Origin: Acidimicrobiaceae bacterium
GTDB taxonomy: Bacteria > Actinomycetota > Acidimicrobiia > Acidimicrobiales > RAAP-2
Reading direction: 5' to 3'
Length of the DNA: 64,000 bases
NCBI GenBank assembly: GCA_027306605.1
Contig: DAHUZK010000074.1
Coordinates: forward strand, 1-64,000
How positions within the stretch are numbered: the stretch's first letter is position 1; every line of letters begins with the position of its first letter. Below, in pieces: positions 37,064-47,560 of this stretch. The notes beneath the pieces were generated by a model. The model saw only the letters and a program-made list of their open reading frames with translations, searched no databases and had not been told where the DNA came from. The position numbers and the translations under genes are program-made.

Positions 37064-37873
37064 GTGGCGCCCTCCGGGGTGGACGTGTTCAAAGCTCTGG
37101 CCGACCCGAGCCGGCGCGTTCTGCTCGATCGCCTGAACGAGCGAAACGGTCAGAACCTGCGGCAGCTCTCCGAAGGTCTGAGCATGGCGAGGCAGTCCGT
37201 CAGCAAACACCTGGCCATCCTGGAGGCCGCCAACTTGGTGACGATCGTCCGAGTAGGCCGTCAAAAGCTCCATTACCTGAACGCCGTACCGATCAACGAG
37301 ATCGCCGAGCGCTGGATCAACCGCTACGACCGAGAACGAGTCCGAGCACTGTCGGACCTGAAACGAGCACTGGAGACACCGTCGATGGATGGCCCGCGAT
37401 TCGTCTACACCACCTACATCCGCACCACGCCCGAGCGCTTGTGGCAGGCCTTGACCGAACCGACGTTCACCGATCGCTGGTGGAAGATCACGTTCGAGAC
37501 CGACTGGAACGTGGGGTCGGCCATGACCTGGGACAACAACGGAATCGTGATCGCCGACCCCGAGCAGATCGTCCTCGAGTCCGACCCGTACCGGCGATTG
37601 GCCTACACCTGGCACACCTTCACGCCCGAGCTCAACGAGCGTCATCACTTCGGAGACGAGACGTTTGGCCGGCTCTCGACCGAGCGACGTTCTCGAGTCG
37701 CCTTCGACCTCGAGGCTGTGGGTGACATGGTCAAGCTGACCGTCGTGCACGACGACTTCGAGCCCGGGAGCATAGCGGCGACGATGGTGCAGAACGGCTG
37801 GCCCATCTTCTTGTCCAGTCTCAAGACGTTCCTCGAGACCGGTGAACCACTCCGAGCTCCTGGCTCAGCGTGA
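37064..37873 (+). CDS. ArsR-type HTH regulator fused to SRPBCC/AHSA1 domain
   Basis: VDVFKALADPSRRVLLDRLNERNGQNLRQLSEGLSMARQSVSKHLAILEAANLV then YIRTTPERLWQALTEPTFTDRWW. Confidence 0.9.
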   Translation: MAPSGVDVFKALADPSRRVLLDRLNERNGQNLRQLSEGLSMARQSVSKHLAILEAANLVTIVRVGRQKLHYLNAVPINEIAERWINRYDRERVRALSDLKRALETPSMDGPRFVYTTYIRTTPERLWQALTEPTFTDRWWKITFETDWNVGSAMTWDNNGIVIADPEQIVLESDPYRRLAYTWHTFTPELNERHHFGDETFGRLSTERRSRVAFDLEAVGDMVKLTVVHDDFEPGSIAATMVQNGWPIFLSSLKTFLETGEPLRAPGSA

Positions 37874-37918
37874 CGATCTGCCCGTTGATGGAATCGGTCT
37901 CCGGCGGAGAGAGTGCCC

Positions 37919-39106
37919 TCAGCCGCGCGTTGCGGCGCAGACGCCCAACGTGAATATCTCTCGGAGCTGTGAGAACAGGACTGGACTCGTCTTCGGGGTG
38001 ATCTGACTGTTGACGGTGATGCTGACCGAGTTCCGCCCGTTGGCCGACGCCGCGATGAACTGGGTGTACCCCAACGTGTTGCCGGTGTGCCCGTAGACCG
38101 TCCCGCAGACGGTGCGATAGCGGAAGATCGCCAGCCCGGCCGCATTCGCCCCGGGACCCGGTGGTTCGGAGGAGCCATTCACGAAGTGGAACTGCTTGGC
38201 CCGGGTTGCGGCGTTGGTGGTGGCTCCCGTGGCGTAGCCCCGCACGAAGCGGTTGGCGTCGGCTGGCGTGGAGACCACTCCGCCCGAGGCCCAGGCCCAC
38301 CCGGCTGCGAGCTCCTGGCTCACGTCCTCTGGGCCCCCCGGGGCCGACGTCACGTAGCCGTGCAGGTAGGGCTCGGGCATGAGGGCGGAGGAGGGGAGGC
38401 TGGTCTCCGAGAGCCCGAGGGGTTGAGCCACGCTGCGCGAGAGGACGGTGCTGTAGCTCTCGTGGGATGCCGCCTCGATCATCAGGGCGATGACCACGTT
38501 GTCCGAATTGGAGTAGCGGTACTCGGTGCCTGGCTTGAATTCGAGGGGCTTGGCCGCGTTGAAGCACGGGGGCGTGGTGACGTAGCTCAAGAGCTGCCGG
38601 GGTGGCGGCGGGGTCTGGGGCGAAGCGGCGACGGCAGCGTGAAAGGAGGGGCAGGCGGAGAAGTCGGGGATGCCGCTCGTGTGGTTCAGCAGCTCGCTCA
38701 GGGTGACGACGTGCCAGGCCTCCGGCAGGCTGGGAAGCCACTTGCCGATGGAGTCGTCCAGCGCGAGGGTGTGCCTGGCGACGAGGGAGAGGGCCGCGGC
38801 GCCGCTGAATGCCTTGGCCACGCTGGCCACACGGATGTGATCGCCGGCGACCGGCTGTTGCTTGGAGGCCCCGACGACGGCGGTACCGGCGGTGATCGAT
38901 ATCGGGGTGTCGCCGTGCTGCACGACGGCGATCGCGCCGGGCGGTCCGTGGGGGCTCGAGACCAACCGCTCGAGTGCCGTCCGGAGCGCTGAGCTCGTGT
39001 TCGACCCGCGGGCGCCGGCAACTCCCGAGACGACCAGCGAGCACAGGGCGGCCACGGCGGCCGCACAGCTCAAGACGGCGAGTCTCCGCCGTTTCAGGAC
39101 GTCCAT
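37919..39106 (-). CDS. Secreted serine hydrolase (beta-lactamase/DD-peptidase-like)
   Basis: Signal peptide; RVASVAKAFSGAAALSL (SxxK), LSELLNHTSGIPDF, RYSNSDNVVIALMIE. Confidence 0.88.
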   Translation of the reverse strand: MDVLKRRRLAVLSCAAAVAALCSLVVSGVAGARGSNTSSALRTALERLVSSPHGPPGAIAVVQHGDTPISITAGTAVVGASKQQPVAGDHIRVASVAKAFSGAAALSLVARHTLALDDSIGKWLPSLPEAWHVVTLSELLNHTSGIPDFSACPSFHAAVAASPQTPPPPRQLLSYVTTPPCFNAAKPLEFKPGTEYRYSNSDNVVIALMIEAASHESYSTVLSRSVAQPLGLSETSLPSSALMPEPYLHGYVTSAPGGPEDVSQELAAGWAWASGGVVSTPADANRFVRGYATGATTNAATRAKQFHFVNGSSEPPGPGANAAGLAIFRYRTVCGTVYGHTGNTLGYTQFIAASANGRNSVSITVNSQITPKTSPVLFSQLREIFTLGVCAATRG

Positions 39107-39203
39107 GAGCCCCCGAAGTGTTCTGCCCGCAATCGGGGCTGGTGCACGAAGTGGTTGCTCACCATAGACGCGGTCGTGGCCCCGTGGCGGCCGCGTCGGC
39201 TTT

Positions 39204-40838
39204 CTACCCCTCGCTCTCTCCGGGCCCGTCGCTGTGGCCCGACCTGCCGGAACCGGAGACGGGGCGGTTGGGCAGCCAGAGCAGCGCCACGACGGCGCCG
39301 GCGACGGCGACGCCCGCGGCTATCAGTGCCGCCAGATCCATCCCGGAGACGAAGGCGCTCCGGGCCGCCGTCTCGAGGGCACGCTCTTGGTGCGGCGGCA
39401 GATGGCGCGCCACGGCCAGCGCTCCGCCCAACGAACCGAGGACGAGCCGTTCGATGCCGGCGGGTACCTGGGTTCCGGCGTGCGCGAGCACGGGGAGCAG
39501 GTGCCCCTGGTAGCGGAAATTCAACGCTGTGCCGAGGACGCCGACGCCCAGTGCCCCTCCGATCTGCATGGAGGTGTCGTTCGTGGCCGAGCCGACCCCG
39601 GCCTCCTCGGTGGGCAGTGTGCTCATCACCGAGGCCGTGCACGGCGACAGGGTCAGGGCGATCCCGACGCCGAGGAGGAGGAAGGAGGGGAGGGCGTCAC
39701 CGTAGGTGGACGCCACCCCGGTGGTGGCGAACCAGCCGAGTCCGGCAGCCACCAATCCGAGGCCAGCGACGACGACGACCTTGGTCCCGATCCGGCGAGC
39801 CGCCAGGACGGCCGCGGGGGCGACGAGCAGCACGGCGGCGGCGATCGGCGCCACGCGCAGACCGGCCGCGAGCGGCGTGAGGCCCAGCGAGAACTGCAGG
39901 TACTGGGTGAGGAGGAAGAACATGCCCATCATGGCGAACATGGCCAGGCAGACGACGCCGACGGCCACGCTGTACCTGCGGCGCCGGAAGAAGTGCATCG
40001 GGAGCATGGGATGATCGGTGTGCTGTTCCCACGACACGAAGGCCACGGCGCCGGCCACGCCGATCACCAAGGGTGCGAGCACGGTCGGTGACGACCAGCC
40101 ACTTTGCGGTGCCTCCACGACGGACCACACCACCGTGGCCAGGGACACCATCGACAAGAGCGCGCCCACGGGGTCCGGCCGGCGGGCGTCGGGCGTCCGT
40201 GAATTCGGCACCAGCCATGCCGCGGCGACGAGACCGGCCACGACGATGGGGACGTTGACGAGGAAGACCGAGCCCCACCAGTAGCGTGCCAGGAGCAGCC
40301 CGCCGAGAATCGGACCGAGAGCGACGCCGAGTCCGGCGGTGCCGGACCAGACGCCGATCGCCCGTGCCCGTTCGTTCTGGCCGGGGAACACGTTGGTCAG
40401 GATGGAGAGGGTGCCGGGCATGAGCGCGGCCGCGCCGATACCCATCACGCCGCGAGCGGCTATCAAGAGGGAAGGGCTGCCGGACCAGGCAGCGAACGCG
40501 GAGCCGGCTCCGAAGACGAAGAGGCCGGCCATGAACACCCACTTGCGCCCGAGCCGGTCGCCGAGCGCGCCCATCGTCAGTAGGAGCCCGGCGAACGTGA
40601 GGGCATAGACGTCGACCGCCCACTGCAGCTGCGCAGATGTGGCACCCAGGCTGCGAACGATGGAGGGGAGCGCGACGTTCAAGATCGTGTTGTCGAGGCT
40701 GATCACGAGTAGCGTGACGCACAGGACCGCCAGGACGGCGGGACGGTGCACCCTGGCCCTGCGGCCACCGGGACCGCCGTCCTCGCGTCCCTGTTCCCGG
40801 GCACGCGTGGTCGTGCTGGCCGTCGCTGTATTCGTCAC
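39204..40838 (-). CDS. MFS transporter, DHA2 family, paralogue of 33436-34998
   Basis: VLCVTLLVISLDNTILNVALPSIVRSLGATSAQLQWAVDVYALTFAGLLLTMGALGDRLGRKWVFMAGLFVFGAGSAFAA. Confidence 0.92.
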   Translation of the reverse strand: MTNTATASTTTRAREQGREDGGPGGRRARVHRPAVLAVLCVTLLVISLDNTILNVALPSIVRSLGATSAQLQWAVDVYALTFAGLLLTMGALGDRLGRKWVFMAGLFVFGAGSAFAAWSGSPSLLIAARGVMGIGAAALMPGTLSILTNVFPGQNERARAIGVWSGTAGLGVALGPILGGLLLARYWWGSVFLVNVPIVVAGLVAAAWLVPNSRTPDARRPDPVGALLSMVSLATVVWSVVEAPQSGWSSPTVLAPLVIGVAGAVAFVSWEQHTDHPMLPMHFFRRRRYSVAVGVVCLAMFAMMGMFFLLTQYLQFSLGLTPLAAGLRVAPIAAAVLLVAPAAVLAARRIGTKVVVVAGLGLVAAGLGWFATTGVASTYGDALPSFLLLGVGIALTLSPCTASVMSTLPTEEAGVGSATNDTSMQIGGALGVGVLGTALNFRYQGHLLPVLAHAGTQVPAGIERLVLGSLGGALAVARHLPPHQERALETAARSAFVSGMDLAALIAAGVAVAGAVVALLWLPNRPVSGSGRSGHSDGPGESEG

Positions 40839-41031
40839 GTCTTGGCCCTCCCGTGCATGTGGGCCGCCCGAAGCGAATCGGGGTCTTGCGGTGTCCGGCG
40901 GCCCGAGCTCACGCAGTCGATACCCCGCCGACCGGCACTCCAAGGCCGAGCCCCAAGGGAGGATCCAAGGGAGGAAGGGACGCGAAGCTGCTGCTCTCGA
41001 CGCCGTACCGTCACGAAGCACGCAATTTCGT

Positions 41032-41383
41032 CATGGAAAGACAACGAGATTCTGAGGTTTCCCTTATCTTGCTTGGCAAGAGTCATGGAGTGCTTCCATT
41101 GGTCTTTGAGTCATGTAACGCAACGTGGATCTTCGACACCGATGCCATGCGGTTTCGCCGCGTGCTGAAGGGCATCGAGGTGGAGGGGCACGCGGTGGTC
41201 ACCGAATGGCGTCCCTTCTACGGTTTGGAGTTCGACGAGACCTCCGAGACGTTCCGGGTCCTGCTCAACGCGGAGGGGACGAAGCTCATACAGTCCTGGC
41301 GCCATACGCACGACTGCACGCAGTGCGGAGGTCATGTGACGGCCGAGCTGTCCCTCGAGGAGCTCCAGGCCGCCATCGTCTGA
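41032..41383 (+). CDS. Hypothetical protein with CxxC
   Basis: MERQRDSEVSLILLGKSHGVLPLVFESCNATWIFDTD...HDCTQCGGHVTAELSLEELQAAIV. Confidence 0.5.
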
Positions 41384-41451
41384 CTCCACTCGAGCCGAGA
41401 AGTCCGAACGGCCACGCCGAACCGAGGGGCCGGCGCAGCGGGAGCAGGTGT

Positions 41452-42159
41452 CTAGAGTTGCTCGCGAACCCCCGGCTGGGTCTCCAACGTGGTCGCACGG
41501 GGAGGACCGGGGACGAGCGCCTTCTTGCCGGAGCCGTGACGCCCGAGCGGGAGGACCGTTCTGTGGCGAGCCGATTCCAGGTCGACGGCGAGCGCCGTGT
41601 AGAGCGCCAGGCAGGCCAGCGCCAGGCCCTCCCAGCCGGCGCTGTGCTCCCAGGCCCCGCCGCCGAAGCGCTCGTACAGGCCGGTGAGCGTGAAGCGCAC
41701 CGTCGTCGCCACCATGACCAGGGCGGGCACGATCTTGCCGAGCGCGGTGGTCGTCGCAGCGGGAACCAGGCTGGCCGCCGCGGCGAACAGGAAGATGGAG
41801 ACAGTGTCGCTGCGGGTCCCCGGGGCACCGGTCAACAACAGGAGCCCCAAGGTGAGCCAGGCCGCAGTCTGCACACCGATGCCGGCGCCGCTCGGGGCGT
41901 CGCGCGCGAGGAAGCAGAAGATCGTCGCCAACCCCTGCAGGGGGACGGCGAAGGCGATCAGGACGAGGGCGACCTGATGTTGCTCGGTGGCCGGTATCCA
42001 TCCGAGGTCCAGACAGGCCAGTGTCGCCGTGGCGACGGCCAGGCCCACGAAGGCCAGTGGCAGTGGCGTGCCCACCGGTCGCAGCACGATCCGCTGCGGG
42101 TCGGGCACCTGCGGGTCCCGTACGGACCGGGCGCGGGGGTCGACGAGCTCTGTTGTCAC
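41452..42159 (-). CDS. Six-TM GPR1/FUN34/YaaH (acetate uptake)-like membrane protein
   Basis: RPVGTPLPLAFVGLAVATATLACLDLGWIP...GLQ...WEGLALACLALYTALAVDLE. Confidence 0.6.
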   Translation of the reverse strand: MTTELVDPRARSVRDPQVPDPQRIVLRPVGTPLPLAFVGLAVATATLACLDLGWIPATEQHQVALVLIAFAVPLQGLATIFCFLARDAPSGAGIGVQTAAWLTLGLLLLTGAPGTRSDTVSIFLFAAAASLVPAATTTALGKIVPALVMVATTVRFTLTGLYERFGGGAWEHSAGWEGLALACLALYTALAVDLESARHRTVLPLGRHGSGKKALVPGPPRATTLETQPGVREQL

Positions 42160-42299
42160 GCCTCGCTTCCTGCAATACCGATGTGTCGCCGGGTCACGGT
42201 TCGTCTCCACCTCCCGAGGTCCTTCTGCTTGTACCCGTTGATGGAAATGAGATGCATGGAGCCGATCAGCCGTCTTCGACCGGGCTGCAGCCTTCTTGC

Positions 42300-42542
42300 T
42301 CAGAGTTCGTCGGCGTAGGCGAGCGGATGATCTCCGCCGATGTCGACGAAGCGATCGTTGGCGGCCTGGACCAGGACGTCGTAGTCGAGCTCCGCGATGC
42401 CTTTGTTCCCCGTCAGGAAATCCCGCACGTCGGCGACTTCGAGGTTGCCGCCGAGCCCGAGGGAGTCGAGCCACAGTTGCTCGACGGTGAGACCGAGCAC
42501 GGTCAGCGCAGCTGCGAGCGGTCCGGGATCAGTGACCGGCAC
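42300..42542 (-). CDS. Small hypothetical protein abutting the ANTAR gene
   Basis: 80-aa ORF directly following the GAF-ANTAR stop. Confidence 0.45.
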   Translation of the reverse strand: MPVTDPGPLAAALTVLGLTVEQLWLDSLGLGGNLEVADVRDFLTGNKGIAELDYDVLVQAANDRFVDIGGDHPLAYADEL

Positions 42543-43265
42543 CTACGTCTCCGTCGGATCCGGCGCAGCCGAGGCGACGACGTCGGCGGCGATGTCGTGG
42601 AGCTTGCGGTTCGTCCGCTGCGAGGCCCGGCGAAGGACGTCGAATGCGGTCGGAGCATCGATCCCCTGTCGGGTCATGAGGACCCCCTGCGCCTGGCCGA
42701 TGACGGTTCGGGTCTCGAGTGCATGGCGGAGCTGAGCGTTGTGGAACTTCGCATCGGCCAACTCGTGGGCGTTCGCGACGACGACTGCGGTCTGCGCGGC
42801 CAGGACGCGGGCGGCCTCGATGCTGAAGCGGGCCGCGGCGGCTTCGTCGGCCCAGAAGAGATTGAGAGCCCCGCCCGTCTCTCCTCGTACCCGCAGTGGA
42901 GAGGACCAGACACGGAGTATGCCGATGCCGGACGCCAGGGAGCTGAACTCGGGCCAACGATCGCTCGGCAGCTCGGAACCGACCTCCCTGGCCGTGGTGA
43001 ATGCCTCCACGCAGGGGCCGCGGCCCGATCGGTACTGCAGGTCGTCGAGTGCCCGCAGGGGGGCAGAGCTCGCCACGGGCGGGCGGAACCCGCTCTCCTG
43101 GGCCGGGAGGGTCAGGCTCGCCCCGTCGACGCCCGGCAGCGTGCCGGCCACGATGTCGACCACGGCCTCCAAGGCACTCTCCAAGGTTTGTTGGGCGAAA
43201 AGGAGTCCGGCAAGGCCGAGGGAGAGCTCGTCTTCCTCGGCCTCGTCGGGTACGGCGCCTGGCAT
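42543..43265 (-). CDS. GAF and ANTAR domain regulator
   Basis: LDDLQYRSGRGPCVEAFTTAREVGSELPSDRWPEF; LRHALETRTVIGQAQGVLMTRQGIDAPTAFDVLRRASQRTNRKLHDIAADVV. Confidence 0.92.
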   Translation of the reverse strand: MPGAVPDEAEEDELSLGLAGLLFAQQTLESALEAVVDIVAGTLPGVDGASLTLPAQESGFRPPVASSAPLRALDDLQYRSGRGPCVEAFTTAREVGSELPSDRWPEFSSLASGIGILRVWSSPLRVRGETGGALNLFWADEAAAARFSIEAARVLAAQTAVVVANAHELADAKFHNAQLRHALETRTVIGQAQGVLMTRQGIDAPTAFDVLRRASQRTNRKLHDIAADVVASAAPDPTET

Positions 43266-44162
43266 GGCGGCCCTCGCGTTCGGATTGGCATCTCGAGCAG
43301 TTCCAGGCTGACTGCTCAACCCACACGCGGATGAAGCCATAACCCTATCTTTCAGGGCCCGGGCCCAACGTCCGGGACGCCGCTGCCGGCTGTGACGTCG
43401 ACGACAGCTCCCGCAAGTGCTGGCAACTCGTTTGCCGGTGCCGGCCGCTGGGCACAGCGTGACGTGACGACGTGATCGAGTCCAAGGTTCAAGACCCGGG
43501 CCGGGCTCAGCGCAATGCTCGAGAGGTCGACGACGATGTCGGCAGCCGGCTCGTACTGTGGCAAGCACGGACACCGTGCCGTCACGACGCTGGCGTCGTC
43601 GGCTCGCGGATTCAGGGGCGACATGCGAGGTCGCGCTCGTCCCGGCCAGGTGAGGCGACCGCGTCCCTCCTTCCTGCTCCGCCGGCTCACCCGTGCCACC
43701 CACATCCCCTGGCCCCGGATCGCCCGCACGATGCCGGAGAATTCGTGGGTCCGGGTGACGTGCGGCTCGCGGTGTGGTCGTGGGTGTGGGGACGATGACG
43801 GCTGAGCCATCTCGTCAGGATCCCCCGGTCGAGGAGGCGGACCGCTCGGACGCTTCTCTCTGCGCCACGGCAGAGCGGATCGCCTCGAGAGCGGGTGGGC
43901 TCACGTGGCCCTCGCCCCGCCCGTCCGCAGGACACACACACGCGCGCACCGATCGGCCCGCTTGGAGCGCGAGGTCGCCCACGTCCTTGGCCAGCTCCAG
44001 CGCTTCGTGTTCGAAGAGGCTCAGAAGGCGAGGGGCGGTGCGAAGGCCGGATGGGTGGGAACCGGAGGATGGCCCGGATCCGAGATGGGATGGCAGTCGA
44101 TTCTCGGACATGGTGGACATCACGAGCCTTGCCCAGGCAGGCGATCCGACAAACGGCCGGGA

Positions 44163-44846
44163 TCACCACCCGGGGCTCTCGGTGACTTCGCACACGTCGC
44201 AGAAGGCGAACCCCTCGCGCTCGACCAGCTCTCCCGTCGCCACCGCAATGGGACGGGAGAATCCCGGTCCGTCCCACACGAACGTGTGGAACTCACCTCT
44301 CTCCCCGCACGGATCGACTTCGGGAGGGAGATCGGCGAGGAGCTGGGCGTCGAAGCTGCGTCCGGCGAACGCGGCGGGGAGCTTGGCCAGGTCGATGCAC
44401 GTCAGCACGGCGCGGATGCCGCCCGCCACCATGTCGGAAGCAAGTTCGTGCGTCGGCCGTTCCCAGAGCGGGAAGTGGGCGCGCACGGGGAGGCCGGCGA
44501 GAGAGCGCTCTCGGTATGCCCGTACGTCGGCCAGGAACAGGTCGCCGAACACGATGGCTTCGACACCCTCGCCCACGGCCGATGCAATGGCATCGGCCAT
44601 CCTCTCCTCGTAGACCTCGTTCGGACACGGCGAGGGAATGTCGACGGTGTGGAGCGGGAGGCCGAGGCGTTCGGCCTGCGCCGCGAGAAGCGTCCGCCGC
44701 ACCGCGTGCATGGCGATCCGGTCAGTCTCTGCGTTGATCGTCGACAGCAGGCCCACGACCTCCAGGTCCGGATCGGCCCGCGCCGCGGCGAGTGCCGCTG
44801 CACTGTCCTTGCCGCTGCTCCAGCTCATCCAGGCGCGTTCCACCAT
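44163..44846 (-). CDS. Adenine-nucleotide alpha-hydrolase (diphthamide-synthase-like ATP-PPase)
   Basis: WMSWSSGKDSAAALAAARADPDLEVVGLLSTINAETDRIAMHAVR; EAIVFGDLFLADVRAYRE. Confidence 0.85.
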   Translation of the reverse strand: MVERAWMSWSSGKDSAAALAAARADPDLEVVGLLSTINAETDRIAMHAVRRTLLAAQAERLGLPLHTVDIPSPCPNEVYEERMADAIASAVGEGVEAIVFGDLFLADVRAYRERSLAGLPVRAHFPLWERPTHELASDMVAGGIRAVLTCIDLAKLPAAFAGRSFDAQLLADLPPEVDPCGERGEFHTFVWDGPGFSRPIAVATGELVEREGFAFCDVCEVTESPGW

Positions 44847-44865
44847 GTCGGGTCCGAGCCGGCGC

Positions 44866-46347
44866 CTAGGAGGAGCCGAGGTACAAGAAGCCGTATCCCT
44901 CGTCACGCGCGTCGACGCCCGCCTCGGTCAGCGCCACGTCCCAGTCGCCCTGGACCGTCGGGTCGGACTCTTCCATGCCGTGGTCGGCGACCAGGAAGAA
45001 CGCGCAGTCGTCCCAGACCCCGGCGCTTTCGACCGCCCCGAGGATCCGGCCCAGCCGGGCATCGCTGTCGTGGACCGCACTCGCCGCCATGTCCGAGTAC
45101 GGGCCACCTTCGTGGAAGGCGGAATCGGTCAGGGTGAAGTTGACCCACGTGAACACCGGAGGATGCCCGTCGGCTTCGGCCCAGATGCTCTGGAACTGCT
45201 CGACCGCGGTGTGATCGGCACGCGAGGCCCAGCGGTAGTCCTTGCTCGGGCGGACGAACCGCTCCGTCGCGTCCGGCAGGTCGTCGACGGGCGGGGGTGC
45301 CGGCCGCCGGCCGTCGCGGACGAGCCCGAAGGTCGAGTAGTCCGCTCCCGCGTCGCAGGGCTCGTTGATCGACGCCGTCATCCCACGACGGCGACGTCTG
45401 GCCGCATGGTGCATCGTCTGGACACCCGGGTGGAGCCACTGCATCGACGTCGCCCACGTCGCAGGTGAGTTGGTCACGACCTGCGCGCCGGTGTGCCGGT
45501 CGACCCAGGCATTGTGGAGGATTCCGTGGTGCCCCGGATGGCTGCCCGTCAGGATCGTGGTGTGGTTGGCCAGAGTGACCGTCGGCAGCGACGCCAACGC
45601 TCCGTAGCGACAGGCCGTCCCCTCGTCGATCAGACGGGCCACGTTGGGCGCCTCACCGCGCGCGGCGAGGTCGTAGAGGACGTTCGCGTTGGTCCCGTCC
45701 CACAGCACGCCGACCAGGTACCGGGCCCGGCCCGGCGACTCCACGAGGCGGTCGACCACGTGCCCGTCCTGACGGGGGAGCGGGGAAGGGCCGTCCGTGG
45801 CCCCACCGAGCAGCTGGAGGGCCGTGGGTGCGACGTCGACGAGACGGCAACCGATGTCGGCCATCTTGAGCCTGGGCACGCCCGCGCCGGAGAGGATGAA
45901 CGGCGCCCGGGCCTGGACGACGTCGAGGGACCCGTGCTCTCCGAGATGCCCGCCCTGGTCCGCCCAGTTGTGGGCTGCACTGTGGACCACACAGAGGTCC
46001 GGGGCGGAGGGGTGATCGAAGAGCTGGGCGAACTGCTCGAACGCGCTCGGGTAACTGTTCTCGCTTCGGCGGGGGTGCGGTGTCTTGCGCTCGGCCGCGA
46101 GGCCGGCGAACTGCGTCTGGTCCTGCACGGCGAGCGGGTTGCGCCCTGTCACCGATTCGATCTCGTAGCGGTGGGCGACACGGGTGTCGCGGCGGAACCG
46201 CACTGCACCTTCGGCCGAGGCCACTTCGTAGGAGTCCTCGGCCGCTCTCCAACCCACCATGTCGACGATCGGCTCGAGCTCGCGGCCCAGCAGCACCTCG
46301 AGAGCCTGCTCGCGCTGTCGATGTGTGGCCGGCACGAGGGTGGTCAT
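44866..46347 (-). CDS. Alkaline phosphatase/nucleotide pyrophosphatase family protein
   Basis: YLVGVLWDGTNANVLYDLAARGEAPNVARLIDEGTACRYGALASLPTVTLANHTTILTGSHPGHHGI; FFLVADHGMEESD. Confidence 0.88.
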   Translation of the reverse strand: MTTLVPATHRQREQALEVLLGRELEPIVDMVGWRAAEDSYEVASAEGAVRFRRDTRVAHRYEIESVTGRNPLAVQDQTQFAGLAAERKTPHPRRSENSYPSAFEQFAQLFDHPSAPDLCVVHSAAHNWADQGGHLGEHGSLDVVQARAPFILSGAGVPRLKMADIGCRLVDVAPTALQLLGGATDGPSPLPRQDGHVVDRLVESPGRARYLVGVLWDGTNANVLYDLAARGEAPNVARLIDEGTACRYGALASLPTVTLANHTTILTGSHPGHHGILHNAWVDRHTGAQVVTNSPATWATSMQWLHPGVQTMHHAARRRRRGMTASINEPCDAGADYSTFGLVRDGRRPAPPPVDDLPDATERFVRPSKDYRWASRADHTAVEQFQSIWAEADGHPPVFTWVNFTLTDSAFHEGGPYSDMAASAVHDSDARLGRILGAVESAGVWDDCAFFLVADHGMEESDPTVQGDWDVALTEAGVDARDEGYGFLYLGSS

Positions 46348-46365
46348 GCGTGCGATGGTAGAGCC

Positions 46366-46740
46366 TCAGTCCTCGAGTCGCCGCGCCTCCGGCTCGTCGG
46401 TGGAGGCTGCCCCACCGGCGGAACGCGAGCGATCCGCGGCAAGGCCGCGTCGGAGCTGCACCATGCGGGCGATCCCGACCACGACCACGACCGCCGCTCC
46501 CGCCAGGGCGGCGGCGAGGAGTGCGACGCTCACCGGGACCCGACCGGAGAGCGAGAAGAACTCGATGCGCGCCGATTGCGTGTTCTGCACCAGGAAGTCC
46601 ACGAGCGCGATGCCGAGCACGAGCCCCACGACGATTGTCATCCACGTCCAGCTCACCCTGGTCGGCCGGCGCGCGGCGCGCCTCGTTCTCTGCTGGCCCG
46701 CCCTCTCCGGGCGGCCCCCGTCGGGCTCGGACGCTCCCAT
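46366..46740 (-). CDS. LapA-family membrane protein
   Basis: MTIVVGLVLGIALVDFLVQNTQSARIEFFSLSGRVPVSVALLAAALAGAAV. Confidence 0.8.
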   Translation of the reverse strand: MGASEPDGGRPERAGQQRTRRAARRPTRVSWTWMTIVVGLVLGIALVDFLVQNTQSARIEFFSLSGRVPVSVALLAAALAGAAVVVVVGIARMVQLRRGLAADRSRSAGGAASTDEPEARRLED

Positions 46741-46852
46741 CGTGCTCACGGCCAGCGGAATACCCCTTTCGAGGCTCAGGCACACGGGCAGGGGCGGAGC
46801 GTGTTCGGCCTGCGTGAGCCTCGGGAGCGGTACCGGGCCGCTCCCGGTGGCT

Positions 46853-47059
46853 TCAGCGGCGGCGAGGTCCGAGTCCGACGGCGCGGACGAAGTGATTGAT
46901 CTGCCGGTTTCCCTCCCGGTAGATGACGCGTCGGGCCTCGCGCTCGGCGGTCGAGCTCGCGGCGCCGGACAATCCGCCACGCCGGTACCCGTGCTCGACC
47001 GCCTCGACGTTCCCGAGGTCGCGCGCCAGTCGGTACAGCTGCGAGCGCGTGGTGCTCAC
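46853..47059 (-). CDS. Small conserved hypothetical protein
   Basis: VSTTRSQLYRLARDLGNVEAVEHG...EREARRVIYREGNRQINHFVRAVGL. Confidence 0.6.
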   Translation of the reverse strand: MSTTRSQLYRLARDLGNVEAVEHGYRRGGLSGAASSTAEREARRVIYREGNRQINHFVRAVGLGPRRR

Positions 47060-47376
47060 GGAGCGGCCTGCTCCTTGGCCCTCCGGTCCGCCAGCACGAT
47101 CCGCTCCACGATGGCGCGGACCTGCTCGGCGTCCCGTGTCGACTCGAGGAGCGTCAGGTCGTCCGCCGGGACGGCGGCACACCCCATGCCCCGGTCGTCG
47201 AACGTGCTGCGGCGCCAGGCCATCCAGTCTTCGCCGTCGGGATCGCTCCCCTCCGCCTCGACCGCGTTGACCAATGCCACGAGCTCGATCTCGCCTTCTC
47301 TGGTCACGTCGTATTCGATGAAGAGCAAGGGGGCTCGCTTTGGCGGGTGCCGGGATCCCGTGCTGGGATCCCGCAT
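47056..47376 (-). CDS. Hypothetical protein
   Basis: RAPLLFIEYDVTREGEIELVALVNAVEAEGSDPDGEDWMAWRR; overlaps next gene by 4 nt. Confidence 0.5.
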   Translation of the reverse strand: MRDPSTGSRHPPKRAPLLFIEYDVTREGEIELVALVNAVEAEGSDPDGEDWMAWRRSTFDDRGMGCAAVPADDLTLLESTRDAEQVRAIVERIVLADRRAKEQAAP

Positions 47377-47560
47377 TTCATACCAGAGGCGGACGACCTG
47401 GGCCCACGACGTCCCGTCCGTCGACCCGGCCCGGGTCCGACTGCATCCCCGGGGTCCGTCGCAGCCGGCGCAGCGGACCCGGCGACTCGCGGGGGAGTTG
47501 CGCCCGACCGTCCGCTCGCCGAAGATGACCGCCGTACTGGCGCTGGGAGCGAGGTAGGCC

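Noticed and set aside
43352-43810. STAS/anti-sigma antagonist remnant (DIVVDLSSIALSPARVLNLGLDHVVTS)
   Set aside because: Short and weak resemblance only; no clean ORF.
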